Assembly (NCBI RefSeq): GCF_045278715.1
Contig: NZ_CP136420.1
Location: forward strand, 558,001-622,000
DNA length: 64,000 nucleotides
Origin: Neomoorella carbonis
GTDB taxonomy: Bacteria; Bacillota; DSM-521; Neomoorellales; Neomoorellaceae
Direction of reading: 5' to 3'
A program made the translations under genes and the position numbers. Each line of letters begins with the position of its first letter. The stretch's first letter is position 1. Under the pieces are notes generated by a model. That model had not been told where the DNA came from, ran no database searches, and saw only the letters and a list, made by a program, of their open reading frames with translations. Positions 16,109 to 25,353 of this stretch are shown here, one piece after another.

Positions 16109-17827
16109 ATGTATGAATGGGGTCAAGGTCTGGGAGGAGTATTAAGTTTTATCCAGATATTTTTTGCCGTGGTAATCGGTCTCTATTTCTGGAACCTTTT
16201 GCGCAACCAGCAGGGCAACCGGGTGGCGATCGAGAAGGAATCCCGTAAAGAACTGGAGAAACTCCAGCGTATGCGGGAAATATCCCTGTCGGAACCCCTG
16301 GCGGAAAAGACGCGTCCCACCACTTTTGAGGAAATAATCGGCCAGGAGGAGGGTCTTAAGGCGCTCCGGGCCGCTCTCTGCGGCCCCAACCCCCAGCACG
16401 TCATTATCTACGGCCCGCCGGGGGTAGGCAAGACGGCGGCCGCCCGCTTGGTCCTGGAAGAAGCCAAAAAAAACCCCCTTTCCCCCTTTAAAGAGACGGC
16501 CCGGTTCGTCGAAGTGGACGGGGCGACCTCGCGTTTTGATGAACGAGGCATTGCCGATCCCCTGATCGGTTCCGTGCATGATCCCATCTACCAGGGTGCC
16601 GGCCCCTTAGGCATCGCCGGTATTCCCCAGCCCAAACCCGGTGCCGTCACCCGCGCCCATGGCGGCATCCTGTTTATAGATGAAATTGGCGAGCTGCATC
16701 CCATCCAGATTAACAAGCTGCTTAAAGTCCTGGAAGACCGGAAGGTGATCCTGGAAAGCGCTTACTACAGTTCGGAAGACAGCAACATCCCCAGCCACAT
16801 TCATGATATCTTCCGGAACGGTCTGCCGGCCGATTTTCGCCTGGTAGGAGCAACGACCCGCTTGCCCCAGGAAATTCCGGCCGCCATCCGGTCGCGCTGC
16901 CTGGAAGTTTTTTTCCGCCCCTTGCAGGCAGAAGAAATCGGCATCATTGTCCGCAATGCGGCCAGGAAGATAAATCTATCCATTTCCGCGGCCGCCGTGG
17001 AAATAATCCAACAGTATGCCACCAACGGCCGCGAAGCCGTTAACATGGTGCAGCTGGCAGCCGGCCTGGCCCTGACGGAAAAGCGCCAGGAGATTACCCG
17101 CGAAGATGTGGAATGGGTGGTGACCAGCTGCCATTATACTCCCCGCCAGGACGGCCGGGTTTCCCCTGAGCCCCAGGTGGGCGTGGTCAACGCCCTGGCC
17201 GTCTCCGGTCCCAACATGGGCCTATTAGTCGAACTGGAAGCCAGCGTCAATTTTGCCGGCCACCGCCGCGGCCAGGTTACCGTTACGGGCGTCATCGAGG
17301 AAGAAGAAAGCGGAAGTTTTGACGGCCGCCGGGTGCGGCGGCGGAGCATGGCCCGCAATGCGGTGGATAATGTATTGACCGTCCTGCGCAAGCTTTTACC
17401 GGTAGATGTACGGGATTATGATATTCACCTCAATTTTCCCGGTGGAGTACCGGTCGACGGACCTTCCGCCGGTATCAGCATGCTAACGGCCGTTTATTCC
17501 GCCTTTACGGAAATACCGGTTAACAACCTGGTAGCCATGACCGGAGAAGTTTCTATCCGGGGTACCGTCCGGCCGGTGGGCGGCGTGGTGGCCAAGGTAG
17601 AAGCGGCCCGGCTGGCCGGGGCGAAAAAAGTGCTCATTCCAAAAGATAACTGGCAGGAAATATATCGCTCTTTTACAGATATCCAGGTAGTACCCGTCCA
17701 AACAGTCAATGAGGTCCTGGAACAGGCCTTAATGCCGCGGGCAAAGTCTAGCAGCCATGAAGGTTTCAAATCCCGCCCCCAGGTTTTAAGCGCAACACCT
17801 TTGCCCTCTCGCCCTTTAAGCTGCTAA
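16109..17827 (+). CDS. lonB: LonB-type ATP-dependent protease
   Basis: 572 residues. An N-terminal hydrophobic segment (residues about 11-29) suggests membrane association; the AAA+ domain has Walker A GPPGVGKT and Walker B LFIDEIGEL; the C-terminal Lon-type protease domain carries the catalytic Ser in DGPSAGISM and the Lys after GVVAK. It lacks the long N-terminal LAN domain of LonA. In Bacillus, lonB sits beside lonA and is expressed in the forespore, and the same tandem order is found here. The last about 25 residues are low-complexity and not conserved-looking. Confidence 0.93.
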   Translation: MYEWGQGLGGVLSFIQIFFAVVIGLYFWNLLRNQQGNRVAIEKESRKELEKLQRMREISLSEPLAEKTRPTTFEEIIGQEEGLKALRAALCGPNPQHVIIYGPPGVGKTAAARLVLEEAKKNPLSPFKETARFVEVDGATSRFDERGIADPLIGSVHDPIYQGAGPLGIAGIPQPKPGAVTRAHGGILFIDEIGELHPIQINKLLKVLEDRKVILESAYYSSEDSNIPSHIHDIFRNGLPADFRLVGATTRLPQEIPAAIRSRCLEVFFRPLQAEEIGIIVRNAARKINLSISAAAVEIIQQYATNGREAVNMVQLAAGLALTEKRQEITREDVEWVVTSCHYTPRQDGRVSPEPQVGVVNALAVSGPNMGLLVELEASVNFAGHRRGQVTVTGVIEEEESGSFDGRRVRRRSMARNAVDNVLTVLRKLLPVDVRDYDIHLNFPGGVPVDGPSAGISMLTAVYSAFTEIPVNNLVAMTGEVSIRGTVRPVGGVVAKVEAARLAGAKKVLIPKDNWQEIYRSFTDIQVVPVQTVNEVLEQALMPRAKSSSHEGFKSRPQVLSATPLPSRPLSC

Positions 17828-17925
17828 AGCTATTGCAATAAGACGAATAATGCCGTAGAATATACTAGAATAATTACCTGGACAGGTAAGAGTATATACA
17901 AGGGAGCACCTTGGAGGTGTAAAGT

Positions 17926-20238
17926 TTGAGCCGGATCCTTCCCCTGTTGCCCCTGCGAGGGGTTATTGTTTTTCCTTACACGGTAATTCACCTGGATGTC
18001 GGGCGGGAGCGTTCGATCAGTGCCATAGAGGAGGCAATGCTAAGGGACCGGGTTATTTTCCTGGCCATGCAGAAGGAGGCCCAGGATGACGATCCCGGGG
18101 AAGATGATATATATACTACCGGGACGATAGCTGAGATAAAGCAATTATTAAAGTTGCCCGGCGGCACCATTCGCATCCTGGTTGAGGGTATCCGGCGGGG
18201 AAAGATCAGGGAATATTTGAGCCATGATCCCTTCCTTAAAGTCGAAGTCGAGGAGGCCCCGGAGCCTGCCGAAACTTCCAGCGAAATCGAAGCCCTCATG
18301 CGCTGCCTGATCGATGAATTTGAGACCTATGTAAAGATGTCCAAAAGAATCCCACCGGAGACGGTGGTGGCCGTCGTCAGCCTGGAGGAACCGGGACGGC
18401 TGGCCGATGTGGTCGCTTCTCACCTTAACCTTAAACTGACGGATAAACAAGCCGTCCTGGAAGCGGTGGATATTAAAGAACGCCTGAACCTCCTGTGCGA
18501 GATCCTGGCCAAGGAAAAGGAAATCCTGGAACTGGAACGCAAGATCAACTTGCGCGTCCGCAAGCAGATGGAAAAGACCCAAAAGGAGTATTATCTGCGC
18601 GAGCAGATTAAAGCCATCCAGAAAGAGCTGGGAGAAAAGGATGAAAGGGCAGCTGAAGTTGAGGAATTGCGGCAGAAAATTGAAGCAGCCAGGCTGCCGA
18701 AAGAAGTGCGGGAGCGGGCTCTAAAGGAAGTTGAGCGCCTGGAAAAAATGCCGCCCATGGTTGCCGAGGCCACGGTTGTCCGCAACTACCTGGACTGGCT
18801 TTTGAGTTTACCGTGGAACAAGCAAACCCGGGACCGCCTGGATATAAAAGTGGCCGAGCGCATCCTGGATGATGATCACTATGGCTTACAGGAAGTCAAG
18901 GACCGCATCCTGGAATACCTGGCCATCCGCCAGCTGGCCAGGAAGATGAAAGGCCCCATCATCTGCTTTGTCGGGCCGCCAGGAGTAGGCAAAACGTCCC
19001 TGGCCAAATCCATTGCCCGGGCCCTGCAGCGCAAGTTTGTGCGCATATCTTTAGGAGGGGTGCGGGATGAGGCCGAGATCAGAGGCCACCGGCGCACCTA
19101 TGTGGGCGCCCTGCCCGGCCGGATAATCCAGGGTATGAAGCAGGCGGGGACCAGGAACCCGGTCTTCCTGCTCGATGAAATTGACAAATTGAGCAGTGAC
19201 TTTCGCGGCGACCCGGCTTCCGCCCTGTTGGAAGTTCTGGACCCGGAACAGAACTATATGTTCAGCGATCACTATATTGAAGCTCCTTTTGATCTCTCCA
19301 GGGTAATGTTTATTACTACGGCCAACGTCGAATACTCCATCCCGCGGCCGCTTCTCGACCGCATGGAGGTTATCCGCATCCCGGGTTATACCGAAGAAGA
19401 AAAGGTTAAAATCGCCGCCCTGCACCTGGTACCAAAACAGATTAAGGAACACGGCCTGAAAAAGGAGCAACTGGAAATATCAGAAAATGCCCTGCGCCGT
19501 ATTGTGCGGGAATATACCAGGGAAGCCGGGGTGCGCAACCTGGAACGGCAGATTGCTACCATTTGCCGTAAAACGGCCCGGGATATTGTCAGCGGTAAAA
19601 CCAAAGCAGTTAGAATTACCGCCGGCAATGTAGAAGAGTACCTGGGTATACCCCGTTACCGGCACACGGAAGCCTTCCAAAATGAGATGGTAGGAGTGGC
19701 CAACGGGCTGGCCTGGACTGAGGCCGGAGGCGAGGTGCTCAATGTAGAAGTATCCGTCATGAAGGGCAAGGGCAACCTTACCCTGACGGGAAAACTTGGT
19801 GACGTCATGAAAGAATCGGCTTATGCCGGTTTCAGCTATATCCGCTCCCGGGCGGACGCCCTGGGGCTGGAAGCAGACTTCCATGAGAAGCATGACCTGC
19901 ACATCCACGTGCCCGAGGGGGCCATTCCCAAGGACGGGCCATCGGCAGGAATCACCATGGCCACGGCCATGGCCTCGGCCCTCACCGGTGTACCGGTGAA
20001 GGGCAATCTCGCCATGACGGGCGAGATTACCCTCCGCGGCCGGGTGCTGCCGGTAGGCGGTATTAAAGAAAAGGTCCTGGCTGCTCACCGGGCAGGGGTG
20101 AAAAACATCATCCTGCCCCGGGAGAATGAAAAGAACCTGGAGGACATCCCGGCCAATATCCGGCGCAAGCTCAACTTCATCATGGTGGAGCATATGGATG
20201 AAGTCCTCAAGGAAGCCCTGGTGAGGAAGGAAGAATAA
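17926..20238 (+). CDS. lon: ATP-dependent protease Lon (LonA)
   Basis: 770 residues: N-terminal substrate-recognition LAN domain (PLLPLRGVIVFPYT at the start), coiled coil (about 190-260), AAA+ module with Walker A GPPGVGKT and Walker B VFLLDEIDK, and C-terminal protease with catalytic Ser in DGPSAGITM and Lys in GGIKEKVLAAHR. TTG 17926 is the start: GGAGGTG sits 6-7 bases before and the protein begins exactly where Lon proteins do. It degrades misfolded and regulatory proteins. The 98 bp between lonB and lon contain no terminator I can see. Confidence 0.97.
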   Translation: MSRILPLLPLRGVIVFPYTVIHLDVGRERSISAIEEAMLRDRVIFLAMQKEAQDDDPGEDDIYTTGTIAEIKQLLKLPGGTIRILVEGIRRGKIREYLSHDPFLKVEVEEAPEPAETSSEIEALMRCLIDEFETYVKMSKRIPPETVVAVVSLEEPGRLADVVASHLNLKLTDKQAVLEAVDIKERLNLLCEILAKEKEILELERKINLRVRKQMEKTQKEYYLREQIKAIQKELGEKDERAAEVEELRQKIEAARLPKEVRERALKEVERLEKMPPMVAEATVVRNYLDWLLSLPWNKQTRDRLDIKVAERILDDDHYGLQEVKDRILEYLAIRQLARKMKGPIICFVGPPGVGKTSLAKSIARALQRKFVRISLGGVRDEAEIRGHRRTYVGALPGRIIQGMKQAGTRNPVFLLDEIDKLSSDFRGDPASALLEVLDPEQNYMFSDHYIEAPFDLSRVMFITTANVEYSIPRPLLDRMEVIRIPGYTEEEKVKIAALHLVPKQIKEHGLKKEQLEISENALRRIVREYTREAGVRNLERQIATICRKTARDIVSGKTKAVRITAGNVEEYLGIPRYRHTEAFQNEMVGVANGLAWTEAGGEVLNVEVSVMKGKGNLTLTGKLGDVMKESAYAGFSYIRSRADALGLEADFHEKHDLHIHVPEGAIPKDGPSAGITMATAMASALTGVPVKGNLAMTGEITLRGRVLPVGGIKEKVLAAHRAGVKNIILPRENEKNLEDIPANIRRKLNFIMVEHMDEVLKEALVRKEE

Positions 20239-20248
20239 CAGACAATAC

Positions 20249-20278
20249 TTGACAGCAAGAGCCAGAAATCGGTAAGAT
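20249..20278 (+). promoter_or_regulatory. Candidate promoter between lon and valS
   Basis: TTGACA (20249-20254), 18-bp spacer, TAAGAT (20273-20278). A transcript starting near 20285 would meet the terminator at 20311-20346 after about 60 bases, so this could make a short RNA or drive valS by read-through. Confidence 0.45.
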
Positions 20279-20310
20279 AGTACCGTAGAGAGCGCCATTT
20301 TAAGGCTAAT

Positions 20311-20346
20311 CTCCCCTCGTCCGTCCGGGCGGATGGGGGTTTTTTG
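20311..20346 (+). terminator. Intrinsic terminator between lon and valS
   Basis: CCCC and TCCG (20313-20323) pair with CGGA and GGGG (20330-20338) with a small internal loop, followed by a run of T to 20345. It probably ends lon transcription. Confidence 0.75.
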
Positions 20347-20351
20347 TAGTG

Positions 20352-20560
20352 GGCTGGCTTTGTTTTCGCTCGCTCCGTGGTCCTCGCGGAGCGGCCTAAG
20401 GCTCAGCCTCCGGCTCGGGCGGGGTTCCCGGCCTATTCGGCATCCTTGCCTCAGAGGCCGGCCTCGGACATCCTGTCCTCGGCCCCGCCCTCGCTCTTCG
20501 GCTTCGCCAAGGCCGCTAAGCCGCTCGGACCAAGTCGCTCGCTCAAAACAAAAGCCAGCC
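20352..20560 (-). repeat. Structured ~200-bp repeat, copy 1 (inverted orientation)
   Basis: Bounded by terminal inverted repeats GGCTGGCTTT(T)GTTTT followed by GAGCGAGCGA-like sequence. Read on the - strand it aligns over its whole length with copies at 25354-25561 and 37496-37694, sharing blocks such as GCCGAGGACAGGATGTCCGAGG, split here as GCCGAGGACAGG and ATGTCCGAGG, and GATGCCGAATAGGCC. Nested stems are visible, for example AGGGCGGGG with CCCCGCCC. It fills the gap between the lon terminator and valS and has an open frame that runs into valS, but its codons resemble no protein and are shared with intergenic copies. Probably a MITE-like or structured-RNA element; no transposase is nearby. 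Confidence 0.85.
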
Positions 20561-20593
20561 AGGGTAAGTAATGATTCCGAGGAGGCAAGCGTT

Positions 20594-23236
20594 TTGGCTG
20601 CGTTAGACAAGGTCTACGATCCCAAAGCCGTAGAAGAAAAATGGTACCGCTACTGGACTGAAGCAGGCTATTTCCGCGGTCCCCTGCCGGCAGCAGGCCA
20701 GCAACCCTTCAGCATAGTTATGCCCCCGCCCAACGTTACCGGGAGCCTGCACCTGGGCCATGCCCTGGACAATACCCTGCAGGACATCCTTACCCGCTGG
20801 CACCGCATGCGGGGGGATGCCACCCTGTGGGTGCCGGGTACCGACCATGCCGGCATAGCCACCCAGGCCCGGGTGGAAGAAGAGCTGGCCAAGGAAGGCT
20901 TGAGCAAATATGACCTGGGCCGGGAGAAGTTCCTGGAGCGCGTCTGGGCCTGGAAAAACGAGTACGGCAACCGCATCACCAGGCAGCTGCGCCTCTTAGG
21001 TACCTCCTGCGACTGGAGCCGGGAACGTTTTACCATGGACGAGGGCTGCTCCCGGGCCGTGCGCGAGGTCTTTGTCCGCCTCTATGAAAAGGGCCTTATA
21101 TACCGGGGCAACTATATTATCAACTGGTGTCCCCGCTGCCAGACAACCATTTCCGATATCGAGGTGGAACACGAGGAAGAGGACGGCCGCCTCTGGTATA
21201 TCCGCTATCCCTTTAAAGACGGCGACGGCGGTATCACGGTGGCCACCACCCGGCCGGAGACCATGCTGGGCGATACGGCCGTAGCCGTGAACCCGGAGGA
21301 CGAACGTTACCGGGACGTAATCGGGAAAACCCTGATCCTCCCCCTGGTCAACCGGGAAATCCCCCTGATCGCGGACAGTTACGTCGATCCTTCTTTCGGC
21401 ACCGGGGCCGTCAAAATAACGCCGGCCCATGATCCCAACGACTTTGAAGTGGCAGCCCGGCACAATCTCCCCGCCATTACCGTCATCGGCAAGGACGCGG
21501 TGATGACGGAAGAAGCCGGTCCCTACGCGGGTATGGACCGCTACGCCTGCCGGGAGAAAATAGTTAATGACCTGAAAACCAGCGGCTTCCTGGTCAAGGT
21601 GGAAGACCACACCCATGCCGTGGGGCACTGTTATCGCTGTGGTACTGTGATTGAGCCCCTGGTCTCACCCCAGTGGTTCGTGCGCATGGCTCCGCTGGCG
21701 GCACCGGCCATCCAGGCAGCGAAAGAAGGCAAGGTACGATTTATCCCGGAACGCTTCACGAAAATATATCTGAACTGGCTGGAGAATATTCGTGACTGGT
21801 GCATCTCCCGCCAGCTCTGGTGGGGCCACCGCATTCCCGTCTGGTACTGCCAGCAGTGCGGTGAAGAAATTTGCGCCGTAGAAGACCCTGTGGAGTGCCC
21901 GGCCTGCGGCAGTACGGCCCTGGAACAGGATCCCGATGTCCTGGATACATGGTTCAGCTCCGCCCTCTGGCCTTTTTCCACCCTGGGATGGCCGGAAGAT
22001 ACGCCGGAACTGAAAACCTTCTATCCTACTTCCGTCCTGGTAACAGGCCGGGATATCATCTTTTTCTGGGTCGCCAGGATGCTTTTCATGGGCCTGGAGT
22101 TCATGGGCCAGGTGCCCTTCCGGGAGGTTCTTATCCACGGCCTCGTCCTGGACGCGCAGGGGCGCAAGATGAGCAAATCCCTGGGAAACGGCGTCGATCC
22201 CATGGAGGTTATCGAAAAATACGGCGCCGACTGCCTGCGCTTTATGCTGGTTACCGGCAACACGCCGGGGAACGATCTCCGTTTTCATCCCGAACGCCTG
22301 GAGGGCACCCGCAATTTCACCAATAAAATCTGGAATGCGGCCCGCTTTGCCCTCTTGAATCTAGAGGACTTTAAGCCCGTTCCCCTTGAGGCAAAAGAGC
22401 TGGCCCTGCCCGACCGCTGGATTTTAAGCCGTTTGAACCGGCTTATTCGCGAGGTCACGGAGGGCCTCGAGGCCTATGAAATCGGTGAAGTGGCCCGGCT
22501 CCTTTATGACTTTTTCTGGGGTGAATTTTGCGACTGGTATATTGAACTAATCAAACCCCGCCTGTACGGCAAGGATCAAAAAGCCCGGCAGGTGGCCCAG
22601 GGAGTCCTCGTGGAAGTCCTGGGTAAAAGCCTGCAGCTTCTCCATCCCTTTATGCCCTTTATTACCGAAGAAATATGGCAGCATTTACCGGGAAAAAGGG
22701 AGAGCATCATGATCAGCTCCTGGCCCCGGGCTTTGCCGGAGCGGGATGACGATGACGCGGAGAAGGCCATGGAACTCGTAATGGCTGTCATCAGGGCCAT
22801 CCGCAACCTGCGCAGCGAAATGAATGTACCCCCGGGACGGCCGGCCGAGGTCATCCTGGTGGCAGAAGCGGAGGAAGATCGACAGATATTGCAGCAGGCC
22901 TCCCTTTACCTGGAAGTGCTGGCGGCGGCCAGCCCGGTGCAGGTGAAGGCTGCTTTATCCCAGCCACCGACCCGGGCGGCAACGGCGGTCACCGGCGGCG
23001 TCCAGGTGTTCCTGCCCCTGGCCGGCCTGATTGACCTGGAAAAGGAACAGGCCCGCCTGGAGAAGGAACTCAAGAATACCCGGGCCGAGCTGGAGAAGGT
23101 GGAAAAGAAGCTGGCCAGGGTAGACTTCCGCACCAAAGCCCCGGCGGTCATTGTAGCCAAGGAAGAAGCCCGGGCGGCGGAATTAAAGAGCAAGATAACG
23201 GCTTTGAGCCAGCGCCTGAGCTTCCTTAAGGGTTAG
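20594..23236 (+). CDS. valS: Valyl-tRNA synthetase
   Basis: Class I synthetase of about 880 residues charging tRNA-Val. The HIGH-type motif is in PPPNVTGSLHLGHAL, KMSKS is GRKMSKSLGN, the CP1 editing domain lies between them, and there is a C-terminal coiled-coil arm (last about 65 residues). The frame stays open back to 20333, but that extension is translation of the repeat. TTG 20594 has GAGGAGG at 20579-20585 and begins just before the conserved YDPKAVEEKWYRYW. No T-box leader fits in the short gap after lon. Confidence 0.96.
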   Translation: MAALDKVYDPKAVEEKWYRYWTEAGYFRGPLPAAGQQPFSIVMPPPNVTGSLHLGHALDNTLQDILTRWHRMRGDATLWVPGTDHAGIATQARVEEELAKEGLSKYDLGREKFLERVWAWKNEYGNRITRQLRLLGTSCDWSRERFTMDEGCSRAVREVFVRLYEKGLIYRGNYIINWCPRCQTTISDIEVEHEEEDGRLWYIRYPFKDGDGGITVATTRPETMLGDTAVAVNPEDERYRDVIGKTLILPLVNREIPLIADSYVDPSFGTGAVKITPAHDPNDFEVAARHNLPAITVIGKDAVMTEEAGPYAGMDRYACREKIVNDLKTSGFLVKVEDHTHAVGHCYRCGTVIEPLVSPQWFVRMAPLAAPAIQAAKEGKVRFIPERFTKIYLNWLENIRDWCISRQLWWGHRIPVWYCQQCGEEICAVEDPVECPACGSTALEQDPDVLDTWFSSALWPFSTLGWPEDTPELKTFYPTSVLVTGRDIIFFWVARMLFMGLEFMGQVPFREVLIHGLVLDAQGRKMSKSLGNGVDPMEVIEKYGADCLRFMLVTGNTPGNDLRFHPERLEGTRNFTNKIWNAARFALLNLEDFKPVPLEAKELALPDRWILSRLNRLIREVTEGLEAYEIGEVARLLYDFFWGEFCDWYIELIKPRLYGKDQKARQVAQGVLVEVLGKSLQLLHPFMPFITEEIWQHLPGKRESIMISSWPRALPERDDDDAEKAMELVMAVIRAIRNLRSEMNVPPGRPAEVILVAEAEEDRQILQQASLYLEVLAAASPVQVKAALSQPPTRAATAVTGGVQVFLPLAGLIDLEKEQARLEKELKNTRAELEKVEKKLARVDFRTKAPAVIVAKEEARAAELKSKITALSQRLSFLKG

Positions 23237-23247
23237 GAGGCGAAGGG

Positions 23248-24570
23248 GTGGATTATAAAGAAGCCCTTGAATTTTTGAGGCGGCTGACAAAATTTGGCTT
23301 TAATCTGGGCCTGGAGCGGATTAGAGAACTCACTCGCCGCTGCGGTGCGCCCCAGGAACGGTTACGGTTTATCCACATTGGCGGGACCAACGGCAAGGGT
23401 TCGGTAGCCGCCATGGTTGCCAGTATCCTGAAGGAGGCCGGTTACCGGGTAGGGCTTTTTACTTCACCCCACCTGCATTCCTATACCGAACGGATGCGGA
23501 TTAATGGCGTGCCTATCCCCGAAGAACGCCTGGCAGCCCTCCTGACATGGTTTAAGCCGGTATTAGAGGCCATGGTGGCCGCAGGTTATGAACACCCGAC
23601 GGAATTTGAAGTAAGTACGGCGGTGGCGCTGAAATATTTTGCCGAAGAGGGTGTTGACCTAGCAGTCCTGGAGGTCGGTTTAGGGGGGGCTATCGATTCT
23701 ACCAATGTTATATCTTCAGCCCTGGTAAGTTGCATCACCAATGTAGGCATGGATCACATGGAGTACCTGGGGAACAATATAGCTGAGATCGCCAGGGTCA
23801 AGGCCGGTATCATCAAAGACGGCGGCGTCGTGGTGACTGCGGCCCGTCGCCCCGCGGCCCTGGAAGTGATTAGCCGTACCTGCCGGGAAAAGGGGGCCAC
23901 CCTTTACCGCGTGGGCCGGGACGTCACCTGGCAGGAGCGCCGCGTCTCCCTGGCCGGGGGCGAGTTTGACCTGCAGGGCCTGCTGGGAACCTATGAAGGC
24001 CTTAAAACCTCCCTGCTGGGCAGGCACCAGCTGGAAAATGCCGCTACAGCCGTTGCTGTGGTCGAAGCGGCCGTGCGCCACCATGGCCTTGGGGTTACGG
24101 AAGGGCATATCCGGCATGGCCTGGCGCAGGCCTCCTGGCCGGGGCGGCTGGAAATCATGCATCGGGAGCCTATGATCGTCATCGACGGCGCCCATAATGT
24201 TGACGGGGCCAGGACTCTCCGTCGGGCCCTGGAAGAAATATTCACTTACCGGCGGCTGATCCTGGTGCTGGGTATGCTCGCTGACAAGGAGCGCGAAAAG
24301 GTAGTGGCCGAGCTGGTCCCGAAGTCCGCGGCGGTAATTGTTACCCGGCCCAGCAATCCCCGTGCCGGAGACTGGCAATCCCTGGCGGGCTTTGCGCGCC
24401 GGTATGGAGAACAGGTAGAAGTTATTGAAGATATCCCTGGAGCCCTGAACCGCGCTTTGAATATTGCCGGGCCGTCCGACCTCATCTGTGTAACAGGATC
24501 ATTGTACATGGTGGCAGAAGCGAGAGAATGGCTTAAGAAGCTTAAAAAAGAGGATTCTATCTGCCGGTAG
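23248..24570 (+). CDS. folC: Bifunctional folylpolyglutamate synthase / dihydrofolate synthase
   Basis: 440-residue Mur-ligase-like ATP-dependent enzyme adding glutamate to dihydropteroate or folates. The P-loop GGTNGKGSVAAMVASIL is near residue 47; the second signature is LEVGLGGAIDSTNV near 138 and the C-terminal domain has IDGAHNVDGAR. GTG 23248 follows AGGAGG at 23236-23241, which overlaps the valS stop, so valS and folC are probably co-transcribed. In an acetogen this supports folate supply for the methyl branch of CO2 fixation, which is inference from organism type. Confidence 0.95.
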   Translation: MDYKEALEFLRRLTKFGFNLGLERIRELTRRCGAPQERLRFIHIGGTNGKGSVAAMVASILKEAGYRVGLFTSPHLHSYTERMRINGVPIPEERLAALLTWFKPVLEAMVAAGYEHPTEFEVSTAVALKYFAEEGVDLAVLEVGLGGAIDSTNVISSALVSCITNVGMDHMEYLGNNIAEIARVKAGIIKDGGVVVTAARRPAALEVISRTCREKGATLYRVGRDVTWQERRVSLAGGEFDLQGLLGTYEGLKTSLLGRHQLENAATAVAVVEAAVRHHGLGVTEGHIRHGLAQASWPGRLEIMHREPMIVIDGAHNVDGARTLRRALEEIFTYRRLILVLGMLADKEREKVVAELVPKSAAVIVTRPSNPRAGDWQSLAGFARRYGEQVEVIEDIPGALNRALNIAGPSDLICVTGSLYMVAEAREWLKKLKKEDSICR

Positions 24571-24632
24571 CGAATATCTTTAAAAGGTTATTTGTACAAG
24601 GCCATATTGAGCCATCAAGGGGGCAGATTCAG

Positions 24633-25280
24633 GTGAAAACCCTCAAAATTCCCGAGGCCACCATTATCCGGCTTTCGGTTTATTCCCGCTACCTGGCCCA
24701 GGTGGACCGGCGGGGAGTGACAACCATCTCTTCCGGGGAAATAGCCGACGGTGTTGGCGTCAGCCCGGCCCAGGTACGCAAGGACCTGGCCTATTTTGGC
24801 GAATTCGGTACCCGCGGTGTGGGGTATAATGTAAAGGATCTCTACTGGCACATCATCAAGATCCTGGGCCTCAACACCACCTGGTCGGTGGTTATCATCG
24901 GTGCCGGCAACCTGGGTACGGCCCTCTCCATGTATGGCGGCTTCCGGGAGCGCGGTTTTAAAGTGGTGGGAATTTTTGATAATGCTCCCCATAAAATCGG
25001 CTACCGCTTGAACGGCGTGGAAGTCTACCCCATGGAGCGCCTGAAGGAAATTATCGAACGGGAAAAGGCCCAGATCGCCATCATTGCCGTACCGGCAGAG
25101 TACGCCCAGGAAGTCGCCGACCAGCTGGCCGGCACAAGCATTCAGGGGATATTAAACTTTGCCCCCTGCGTGCTCAATGTACCAGAGCATATTGAACTCC
25201 GCAATGTTGACCTTTCCGTCAACCTGGAACTTATTACCTTTAACCTGGCCCTGCGCCGGAGTATGAAGGGTGTGAGATAA
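24633..25280 (+). CDS. rex: Redox-sensing transcriptional repressor Rex
   Basis: 215 residues: N-terminal winged helix (PEATIIRLSVYSRYL and VSPAQVRKDLAYFGEFG) and C-terminal Rossmann domain with GAGNLGTAL binding NADH/NAD. Rex represses fermentation and hydrogen-metabolism genes when NAD dominates. GTG 24633 start; GGGGGC lies upstream. No obvious Rex operator was seen in its own 62-bp leader. Confidence 0.96.
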   Translation: MKTLKIPEATIIRLSVYSRYLAQVDRRGVTTISSGEIADGVGVSPAQVRKDLAYFGEFGTRGVGYNVKDLYWHIIKILGLNTTWSVVIIGAGNLGTALSMYGGFRERGFKVVGIFDNAPHKIGYRLNGVEVYPMERLKEIIEREKAQIAIIAVPAEYAQEVADQLAGTSIQGILNFAPCVLNVPEHIELRNVDLSVNLELITFNLALRRSMKGVR

Positions 25281-25353
25281 ACCCGCCGCTTCACGAGAAC
25301 CAGGTAGCCGGTAATGGCGGCGAGCTGCCACCAGCGATGGCAGGAAAATTTAG

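Noticed and set aside
20352..20560. Repeat as part of a protein-coding gene or insertion sequence with transposase
   Set aside because: No frame in the three copies encodes a transposase, and frames differ between copies; I see no clear target-site duplication.
20239..20593. T-box leader upstream of valS
   Set aside because: TAGTACCG near 20278 loosely recalls the T-box core, but only about 40 bases separate it from the lon stop, leaving no room for a specifier stem, and the full AGGGTGGNACCGCG motif is absent.
19480..20610. 376-residue open frame on the - strand across the lon end and the repeat
   Set aside because: Antisense shadow of lon with no recognisable domain; it runs through the repeat and has no ribosome-binding site.
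24571..24632. Rex operator before rex
   Set aside because: No TTGTGA- or TTGTTAA-type inverted repeat is present in this short leader.
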